Positions 57,226 to 64,000 of a DNA stretch of 64,000 nucleotides are shown in pieces. Made by a program: the position numbers and the translations under genes. Source of the DNA: Nitrososphaerota archaeon (GTDB lineage Archaea > Thermoproteota > Nitrososphaeria > Nitrososphaerales > JACQRY01). The DNA is taken from positions 1-64,000 of the forward strand of contig JACPCU010000010.1 in the NCBI GenBank assembly GCA_016184315.1, written 5' to 3'. Numbering within the stretch: position 1 is the first letter of the stretch; every line of letters begins with the position of its first letter. The notes below the pieces were generated by a model. That model was not told the origin of the DNA, ran no database searches, and was given only the letters and a program-made list of their open reading frames with translations.

Positions 57226-58272
57226 TTGGCCTTCGGCGTCGAGCTGACTGAGCTTATTCTCTTGACTATGACCATAACTACTGCGATAGTAGCCATCGGT
57301 ATCCTTCTTGACGTCTCATCTAGGAAGCACAGAAGTAGGTATGGTCGCGCGGTGAAATACCTATTTGCCGTTGGCGCCATTCTTGGAGTAGCATTACCTT
57401 GGAATGAACAGGTCGGGTTAGTGGCCTCCCTAGTTGTCAGTGTGCTTCTACTGTTCCTGTCATTCGGCTATTATCTGATTGGAGGTAGGGTCAACACCTT
57501 CAAGTTTCTTTATTCAGCGTGGACTCCTCGTGACCGCATCCGAGACTGGTTTCTTTACTTCTCTATTGTCACTGGTGTCATAGGAATAGTTTCAACGGTG
57601 CTCTCTGTGGTGATTCCGCCTTTTCTTTCCTTTGCAATGAGTCCGTTTATCCCAGTGGCTTTTGACTCTGTTTCTGTTCTATCCGCCCTGATGGAGTTCA
57701 CCATCTATGTTCCGCCCCATCATAATATACTTGCCTTGGTCTACAACTTTGTCTTGCATTCCAATATGTCTCTGAACAGGGGAGAACCTTATGTTGAAGA
57801 CCTCGATTTTCGAGCTCTAACTGAGGGCACCACTTTCACTAGTTTTGATGTTAGGGACGTGATGGAGGTCTTGGTGACTAGAGGTTTCGCGTCGAAGATT
57901 TCGCCAACGCCTCTAGGCAAAGTGGGTTTCAGTTTGAATGAGCAGGGAATGAAGTATCTGCAGGCAGTTTGGAGTGAAACATACTCGTTGTTTGTCAGGG
58001 AAAAGGATGGGATCGAGTCTGAAATCACGTATTTGTATGAGAGATTAAGGTTGTCACCAGAGATTGGCAAGGACGTGTCGAAGTCGGCAAATCAGAAGAT
58101 CGAAGCGCTTCGCAGGCGTATTCTTCAGTTAACCGATGATTACGGTCTTATGGCTGAACAGTCTTGGCAGGATCGTCTAAACCAGAGACTGTCAGAATTG
58201 GAGCTGAGCTTGTCTAACAAGGCAGAGACTGTCGAGCGGGTGGATTCCGGATCATTGAAGCAAAATCAATGA
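57226..58272 (+). CDS. membrane protein with C-terminal winged-helix/coiled-coil-like region
   Basis: About 5 N-terminal TM; DVRDVMEVLVTRGFASKISPTPLGKVGFSLNEQGMKYL. Confidence 0.6.
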   Translation: MAFGVELTELILLTMTITTAIVAIGILLDVSSRKHRSRYGRAVKYLFAVGAILGVALPWNEQVGLVASLVVSVLLLFLSFGYYLIGGRVNTFKFLYSAWTPRDRIRDWFLYFSIVTGVIGIVSTVLSVVIPPFLSFAMSPFIPVAFDSVSVLSALMEFTIYVPPHHNILALVYNFVLHSNMSLNRGEPYVEDLDFRALTEGTTFTSFDVRDVMEVLVTRGFASKISPTPLGKVGFSLNEQGMKYLQAVWSETYSLFVREKDGIESEITYLYERLRLSPEIGKDVSKSANQKIEALRRRILQLTDDYGLMAEQSWQDRLNQRLSELELSLSNKAETVERVDSGSLKQNQ

Positions 58273-58399
58273 AGACTGATCTCGATCGTGCACGCTTCTG
58301 TCAAGATGTTCCGCTAAAAGTTCTCCTTTGTGTAGCTGCATAGGGTTGACTGTCGGGATGTTTCCGCGAGCTTTAAGAGCTATTGGCAGTTGAGTTTCT

Positions 58400-59251
58400 G
58401 TGGGAATGAGTCCTCTGGTCTTCCTTTTGCTTGTTTTTTTGGTTTCGATAGCGGCGGGGTTCCTCGGCTCACTTTTGGGTCTCGGCGGGGGAGTGATCGT
58501 AATACCTGTGTTGACACTGTTGTTTGATGTGGATATTCGCTTAGCTATTGGAGCAAGCATAGTCTCGGTCATAGCTACGTCTAGTGGAGCAGCTGCAGCA
58601 TATGTGAGGGAGAAGATTACTAACATAAGGATCGGAATGTTTCTTGAGATAGCTACCACTATAGGCGCTGTTACGGGAGCCGTATTGGCTGCTTTAGTTC
58701 ATGCAGAAATGCTCTTCACAGTGTTCGGTGTTATTCTGGTTCTTTCTGTGATACCGTTGCTTAGGAAGATAAGTGGAGAACAAAACGTCAACACTGTTGG
58801 AGATCGCTGGGCTCAGAGTCTTGGGCTTGCAGGTCGTTATTACGATCAATCTCTTGGAAAAGAGGTCGAGTACAGAGCAGATAGAACTCCTTTAGGGTTT
58901 GGAATGATGTATGTTGCTGGCCTCATTTCCGGGTTGCTGGGAATAGGCAGTGGCCCCTTCAAGGTTCTTGCCATGGATTTAGGTATGCGTCTACCGGTGA
59001 AGGTTTCGAGTGCGACGAGCAACTTCATGATCGGTGTTACCGCGGCTGCAAGTGCGGGAATCTACTTTCTGAGAGGAGATGTGAATCCCTTTGTAGCTGC
59101 TCCGGTTGCACTCGGAGTTTTGTTGGGAGCCTCTGTGGGTGCACGTTGGCTTCCGAGGGTGAGGAATAACCTGATCAGAGGAGTATTCGCAGTGGTTTTG
59201 GTTGCGGTGGCTCTTCAGATGATTATACGGGGTGCTGGGGTGGGAGTCTAG
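58400..59251 (+). CDS. TauE/SafE-family permease
   Basis: AAGFLGSLLGLGGGVIVIPVLTLLF; AGLISGLLGIGSGPFKVLAM. Confidence 0.9.
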   Translation: MGMSPLVFLLLVFLVSIAAGFLGSLLGLGGGVIVIPVLTLLFDVDIRLAIGASIVSVIATSSGAAAAYVREKITNIRIGMFLEIATTIGAVTGAVLAALVHAEMLFTVFGVILVLSVIPLLRKISGEQNVNTVGDRWAQSLGLAGRYYDQSLGKEVEYRADRTPLGFGMMYVAGLISGLLGIGSGPFKVLAMDLGMRLPVKVSSATSNFMIGVTAAASAGIYFLRGDVNPFVAAPVALGVLLGASVGARWLPRVRNNLIRGVFAVVLVAVALQMIIRGAGVGV

Positions 59252-59253
59252 GA

Positions 59254-59667
59254 ATGAATAATGGCCGTAAGAAAAGGTCTGCTGGTAGAAGCGAGTTAGC
59301 TCTTAGCCTTGTCTTGCGGTGGGGCGTCATATCGAGTGCAGCTGTGATTGTTCTGGGTGTCCTGCTGATGATATTTACGGGGAACAGTGGATACGGTGCT
59401 GGTCTGGACATGGGCAGGTTGCTGTTTTATGATGAGAGTAATTTGCCTCATCGGTTTTACCCAACAGATCTTCAGACGATTCTGTCTGGTCTTCTCTCCC
59501 TGAAGCCCTTTGCAGTCATAGACCTTGGTTTAGTAATGCTTGTTGGGACACCTGTAATGAGAGTTGGAATCTCAATACTGCTCTTTGGTTTGGAGGGGGA
59601 TAGAAAGTATGTTGCCATTACAACCTTGGTCTTCCTTATTCTGATAATTGGCGTAGTCGCCTCTTAG
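59254..59667 (+). CDS. DUF1634-type membrane protein
   Basis: RWGVISSAAVIVLGVLLMIF; GLVMLVGTPVMRVGISILLF; partner of TauE gene. Confidence 0.82.
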   Translation: MNNGRKKRSAGRSELALSLVLRWGVISSAAVIVLGVLLMIFTGNSGYGAGLDMGRLLFYDESNLPHRFYPTDLQTILSGLLSLKPFAVIDLGLVMLVGTPVMRVGISILLFGLEGDRKYVAITTLVFLILIIGVVAS

Positions 59668-59769
59668 CTGGCATATCGTTTAAGCTCGAGTTTTCTAATA
59701 TCGGTTGATGTAACAGCTCACGGTTAGAAAGACATATTACATTAATGTTTGAAGGTCGGTTTGACTGGT

Positions 59770-59952
59770 ATGTCTCAGGGTCAACTTCAGTTCCCCGCAT
59801 GTACGTCTTGCAATAGGCCGATTACTCCCGGAGAGAAAGCTGTCAAGTTTTACTGCCCCGAGTGCGGGGAAGTATTGATATGGCGCTGCGAGAAGTGCAG
59901 GAAGTTTTCTAGGAGCTTTAAGTGTATCAACTGCGGCTTCGAAGGGCCTTAA
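59770..59952 (+). CDS. small zinc-finger (DUF1610-like) protein
   Basis: CTSCNRPI...FYCPECGEVLIWRCEKCRKF...FKCINCGFEGP. Confidence 0.88.
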   Translation: MSQGQLQFPACTSCNRPITPGEKAVKFYCPECGEVLIWRCEKCRKFSRSFKCINCGFEGP

Positions 59953-59968
59953 GGAGTGGTAACCTTCC

Positions 59969-60256
59969 TTGGGTTCCCTTGTCTTCCGTATGAAGGTCTT
60001 GCCGTCGGACACAGGAATAGACTTGGATGCTCTTGTGAAGACTGTTCAGTCTAAGCTTCCATCAGAGATGCAGGTGCGGAGTAGTAGAAGGGAGCCTATT
60101 GCCTTCGGCTTGGAGGCATTACTGCTAGATATTACTGCTCCTGACGAGGAGGGCATGGGTGATAAGCTTGAGAAGGCTTTGGGCGGCATCGATTCTGTCG
60201 GCAATGTGGAGATGGTTGGTGTCAGCAGGCTCTCCACGAGTGTCAAGATTAAGTAA
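59969..60256 (+). CDS. ef1b: elongation factor 1-beta (aEF-1beta)
   Basis: VFRMKVLPSDTGIDLDALV; EPIAFGLEALLLDITAPDEEG. Confidence 0.92.
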   Translation: MGSLVFRMKVLPSDTGIDLDALVKTVQSKLPSEMQVRSSRREPIAFGLEALLLDITAPDEEGMGDKLEKALGGIDSVGNVEMVGVSRLSTSVKIK

Positions 60257-60309
60257 CGTTTTTACCTGAAAAATGCTTCTACTTGGTTGTCTGCTGTGCG
60301 TGAGCTGAG

Positions 60310-62508
60310 ATGAGTAGACAGAAGAAGACGGTAGCGATTCAGCTCAAGGTCTCCGAGGCTCAGCAGAGGGATGTAGGGAAGGGGAGGGCTAGACTTGATA
60401 TTGATACTATGAATGCTCTTGAGCTGAGAACTGGAAGCATCGTTGAGCTGATCGGGAAGCAGGTTACTGCTGCGGTTGCTTGGCCTGCGGATCAGGAGGA
60501 TCGTGGCAGGAGTATTGTCAGGATTGATGGGCAGACCCGTAAGAACGCCAGTGTTTCTGTGAATGAGTATGTGACTGTTAAGAAGAGTGACGCTAGGGCT
60601 GCTAAGAGTGTCAGCCTTGCTCCGATGGGTGGTAAACTGGTGGTTGACAAGGAGTTTGCTGAGTTTGTGAAGAACCGTTTGAAAGGTTTTCCGTTGGTGG
60701 AGGGTGATGATATTTCCGTGACTATTCTGGGCACGGTTATTCAGTTTAGGGTTCACAGGGTTAGGCCGAAGACTGTTGCTAGGATAGAGCAGTCTACTCG
60801 TGTGTCGATTCTCCCTGAGCCTGTGGCTCAGAAGAAGGTCGGTCTGAGAGTTACGTATGAGGAGATCGGTGGGTTGAGGGAGCAGATCAATCGGCTTAGG
60901 GAGATTGTGGATCTTCCTTTGAGGCATCCGGAGGTGTTCAAGCGTCTTGGTATAGATGCTCCTAGCGGGATTCTTCTTTATGGTCCTCCTGGCTGCGGTA
61001 AGACTATGTTGGCTAGGGCCTTGGCTAATGAGACTGAGGCTAATTTCTACGCGATTAACGGTCCTGAGATCATGAACAAGTATTATGGTGAGACGGAGTC
61101 TAAGCTGAGGGAGTTCTTCAAGGAGGCTAAGGAGAATGCTCCCAGCATAGTTTTCATTGATGAGATTGATGCTATTGCTCCGAAGAGGGAGGAGGTCTTC
61201 GGGGATGTTGAGAAGAGGGTTGTTGCTCAGCTGTTGGCTTTGATGGATGGTTTGTCGGAGAGGGGTAGTGTCATTGTGATGGGTGCGACTAATAGGCCTG
61301 AGGGGTTGGATCCTGCTTTGAGGAGGCCTGGTAGGTTTGACCGGGAGGTGGAGATCGGGGTGCCTAATGCTGATGGGCGATACGAGATTCTGCAGATTCA
61401 TACTAGGGGTATGCCTCTGGCGAAGGATGTGGATGTTAGGAGGCTTGCCGATGAGTTGCATGGGTATACTGGTGCGGACATTAGGGCTCTTTGCAGGGAA
61501 GCGGCGCTGCGGGCTTTGAGGAGTTTTCTGCCTGACTTGGATATTGAGGGGGAGAGTATTCCGCCTGAGATCTTGGAGAAGATGACTATTTCGCTGCAGG
61601 ATTTCAGGGAGAGCTTCAAGGAGGTTGTTCCGACTGCTCTTAGGGAGTTTTACACGGAGAAGCCTAATGTTAGGTGGAGTGATATTGGTGGCCTTGACGA
61701 TGTGAAGAGGGTTCTTCAGGAGAATGTTATTAGGGCTCTTAAGAGTCCGGGTGACTTTTCTAAGATGGGGATTAAGCCTCCGAGGGGGATTCTTCTTTAT
61801 GGTCCTCCTGGCTGCGGTAAGACTATGTTGGCCAGGGCTATTGCCTGTGAGAGTGGGGGTAACTGTATTACTGTTCGGGGGCCTGAGGTTGTTTCGAAGT
61901 GGGTGGGTGAGTCTGAGAGGGCGATTAGGGATATTTTCAGGAAGGCTAAGACTTCTGTGCCGTGCATAGTTTTCTTTGATGAGATTGATTCTTTGGCTAA
62001 GAGCCGTGCTTTGGGTTACGATGATTCGGGGGTTGGTGACCGTGTGCTGAGTCAGCTTTTGACTGAGATTGACAGTGTGTATACTGTTGGTGAGTTGTTT
62101 GCGATTGGGGCTACGAATAGGCCTGATTTGATGGATTTCAGTCTGCTGAGGCCTGGTAGGCTGGATTTGCAGGTGTATGTTCCTCCTCCTGACGATAAGG
62201 CTAGGCTTGAGATCCTTAGGATTGTGACTGCCGGTATGCCTTTGGATAGTTCTGTTTCACTGGAGAGTGTGGTGGCTGCTGCTAAAGGGTATTCTGGCGC
62301 TGATTTGGAGGCTTTGTGTAGGGCTGCTGGTGTTGCTGCGTTGAGGAGGGGTGGTGAGCAGACTGTTGTTAGGGCGGAGGATTTTGAGGAGGCGTTTAAG
62401 CAGGTTAAGCCTTCTATCAGTAAGGAGGCTGAGGCTTGGTACAGGTCTGTGTATCAGAGGGTTGCCAGCGGGGTGTATCAGGCTGGGGAGAAGGGTTTCT
62501 ATGGCTAG
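60310..62508 (+). CDS. cdc48: CDC48/VCP AAA+ ATPase
   Basis: N-domain plus two AAA modules, each with [13 protein letters not shown] and FIDEID/FFDEID. Confidence 0.97.
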   Translation: MSRQKKTVAIQLKVSEAQQRDVGKGRARLDIDTMNALELRTGSIVELIGKQVTAAVAWPADQEDRGRSIVRIDGQTRKNASVSVNEYVTVKKSDARAAKSVSLAPMGGKLVVDKEFAEFVKNRLKGFPLVEGDDISVTILGTVIQFRVHRVRPKTVARIEQSTRVSILPEPVAQKKVGLRVTYEEIGGLREQINRLREIVDLPLRHPEVFKRLGIDAPSGILLYGPPGCGKTMLARALANETEANFYAINGPEIMNKYYGETESKLREFFKEAKENAPSIVFIDEIDAIAPKREEVFGDVEKRVVAQLLALMDGLSERGSVIVMGATNRPEGLDPALRRPGRFDREVEIGVPNADGRYEILQIHTRGMPLAKDVDVRRLADELHGYTGADIRALCREAALRALRSFLPDLDIEGESIPPEILEKMTISLQDFRESFKEVVPTALREFYTEKPNVRWSDIGGLDDVKRVLQENVIRALKSPGDFSKMGIKPPRGILLYGPPGCGKTMLARAIACESGGNCITVRGPEVVSKWVGESERAIRDIFRKAKTSVPCIVFFDEIDSLAKSRALGYDDSGVGDRVLSQLLTEIDSVYTVGELFAIGATNRPDLMDFSLLRPGRLDLQVYVPPPDDKARLEILRIVTAGMPLDSSVSLESVVAAAKGYSGADLEALCRAAGVAALRRGGEQTVVRAEDFEEAFKQVKPSISKEAEAWYRSVYQRVASGVYQAGEKGFYG

Positions 62509-62523
62509 ACTGATTATGTTTTA

Positions 62524-62567
62524 GTTGTGGAGCTGTAGGATCCCCCTTCAAATATAAATTTCAAGTT
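62524..62567 (-). repeat. dispersed intergenic element, copy 3
   Basis: Reverse complement AACTTGAAATTTATATTTGAAGGGGGATCCTACAGCTCCACAAC. Confidence 0.7.
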
Positions 62568-62708
62568 TCGGTTGGCTGAGGCTGCGTCGGTCGGCGGTGG
62601 ATGGTGTTTGGGGGTGAGGTGCTAGATATGTGCATCGGGGCAGAGATAAATACTGGTTCTGTGTATGGGTGAGTTACCTGTTTTCTGTATGCTGGCGTTT
62701 GATGGAAA

Positions 62709-62972
62709 TTGAAGGCTCCTTTGAAGAATACTGTGTATGAGAAGGTGAAGCAGGAGAAGAATATTGTGGATACTGATCTGCTGGCGGAGTTGAATAAGGA
62801 TGACCGTGAGATTACTTTTAAAGAGATGAACAAGGTGTTGTTTAAGCTGGAGATTCTGGGTCTTGTCACTGTGAGGTGGGTGGGGAAGGATAAGAGGCGG
62901 GTTGAAGTGGTGGAGAAGCCTGTGCCTGAAACTTTCCCTGAGCCGGAGCAGCAGAGTCTAGAGCAACATTAG
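62709..62972 (+). CDS. small winged-helix-like archaeal protein
   Basis: TTG start; LKNTVYEKVKQEKNIVDTDLLAELNKDDREITFKEMNKVLFKLEILGLVTVRWVGKDKRRVEVV. Confidence 0.7.
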   Translation: MKAPLKNTVYEKVKQEKNIVDTDLLAELNKDDREITFKEMNKVLFKLEILGLVTVRWVGKDKRRVEVVEKPVPETFPEPEQQSLEQH

Positions 62973-63001
62973 ATCATTATCCCAACGCTAGCTCATTAAT
63001 T

Positions 63002-63454
63002 CTAGTCATTTGGTTCAGCTGTTTTCCTTAGTTCTTCTAGTAGGGGTTCGCTTACGCCTAGGTGTAGCCTTATTGGGGATGAGGGTGAGACGGCGATGAT
63101 TACTCCGTCTATTTCGGCTAGGGCGAACTGGTGTTCTTTGATCATGGCGAGGTAGTGTTCTGCTTCTTTTTGAGGTAGGATGGTTGACAGGGGTTCGTTG
63201 GATGCGGAGAGGATGTGGATGCCGCTTTCAGCTAGTTGGAGGCGGAGTGCTTCTTTTTCGTTTGGCGGCAGTTTTCTGATGGTTTTTATGAGCTGGTAGA
63301 GTTGTTCGGGTGTTTGCTGTGGTTGTGGTGGTGGTTTGTTTATGTGGTAGGGTTTGATTTGTTTGGATCCGCATACGGGGCATTTTGAAGGGTGTTTGTG
63401 TTGGTCGTTGCTGAGGTGGGTGTAGTTGCAGCGGTTGCATTTCCAGTCCGTCAT
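63002..63454 (-). CDS. zinc-ribbon protein
   Basis: WKCNRCNYTHLSNDQHKHPSKCPVCGSKQI. Confidence 0.7.
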   Translation of the reverse strand: MTDWKCNRCNYTHLSNDQHKHPSKCPVCGSKQIKPYHINKPPPQPQQTPEQLYQLIKTIRKLPPNEKEALRLQLAESGIHILSASNEPLSTILPQKEAEHYLAMIKEHQFALAEIDGVIIAVSPSSPIRLHLGVSEPLLEELRKTAEPND

Positions 63455-63532
63455 TGCTTGGCCGTGTTTTTGGGGGTAAGTGTTAAAGCCTGTGTTCTGT
63501 GTTGAGTGGTTTAAGGGGGCTCGAATCCGAAG

Positions 63533-64000
63533 TTGGGTGTGGATCTTAAGGGGCTTGTGGAGCCGACTAAGTTGTCTTTGGAGAGGCTTTCAGGGAGGAT
63601 TCTTGCTGTTGACGCGTATAATGCGTTGTACCAGTTTTTGGCTGTGATTAGGGGTGAGACTGGTGAGCCACTTATGGATAGGAATAGTAGGATTACTAGT
63701 CATTTGAGCGGATTGTTTTACCGTAACATGAATCTGTTGTCTTTGAGTATTAAGCCGATTTACATTATTGACGGTAAACCTCCGAGTTTGAAGAAGGTTG
63801 AGATTGAACGTAGGAGAGTTGTGAAGGAGGCTGCTACTGTCCGGTATGCTGAGGCTCTTGCTAAGGGTGATTTTGAGGGTGCGAGGAAGTATGCTCAGGC
63901 TACTAGTGTAGTTAAGGATTACATGGTTGATGACACTAAGAGGATTTTGGATTTGCTGGGTGTTCCGTGGGTGTTGGCTCCTTCTGAGGGTGAGGCTACT
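63533..64000 (+). CDS. fen: flap endonuclease 1 (partial, runs off the window)
   Basis: TTG start; GVDLKGLVEPTKLSLERLSGRILAVDAYNALYQFLAVIRGETGEPLMDRNSRITSHLSGLFYRNMNLL...PIYIIDGKPPSLK. Confidence 0.93.
   Translation, partial: MGVDLKGLVEPTKLSLERLSGRILAVDAYNALYQFLAVIRGETGEPLMDRNSRITSHLSGLFYRNMNLLSLSIKPIYIIDGKPPSLKKVEIERRRVVKEAATVRYAEALAKGDFEGARKYAQATSVVKDYMVDDTKRILDLLGVPWVLAPSEGEAT

Noticed and set aside
60262-61461. 399-aa minus-strand ORF
   Set aside because: Antisense to cdc48; low-complexity composition (R/H/N/P/L/S/T) mirrors the GT-rich coding strand
63510-63530. tRNA-like gggctcgaatccg
   Set aside because: No surrounding cloverleaf; coincidental T-loop-like string upstream of the FEN1 start
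1-64000. CRISPR arrays, rRNA genes, insertion sequences or prophage
   Set aside because: No regularly spaced repeats, rRNA-like sequence, transposase/integrase or structural phage proteins recognised

Overview
Archaeal chromosomal window. The archaeal-type informational genes (KEOPS Kae1/Bud32/Pcc1, rpS15, rpS3ae, rpL15e, aEF-1beta, SerS, Pth2, CDC48, FEN1) suggest a TACK-type archaeon, but the lineage is inference. From about 43.8 kb to the end the content is mostly housekeeping. From about 1 to 43 kb it is metabolic/accessory: an ArsR-merA mercury-resistance pair, a cysteine-dioxygenase/TusA fusion, an archaeal reductive dehalogenase (rdhA plus a small membrane anchor), a catabolic-looking block (enolase superfamily, F420/LLM, stand-alone molybdenum hydroxylase), and a large operon at 26.8-37.3 kb. 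That operon encodes a Tat-exported 4Fe-4S protein, NrfD, a cupredoxin with an unusual CuA-like motif, a tandemly duplicated set of Ig/IPT-like surface proteins, TlpA and CcdA. It has no recognisable catalytic subunit and is flanked by paralogous regulators, which makes it the best candidate here for an undescribed redox or extracellular electron-transfer system. Other points of interest are a tRNA-Ala(CGC) with a 16-nt non-canonical intron in the D-arm and a textbook bulge-helix-bulge, a three-copy intergenic ~44-bp element, several pseudogenes/frameshifts, and candidate operators. No CRISPR array, rRNA or recognisable transposase was seen. All family assignments come from reading motifs by eye; no database search was run.
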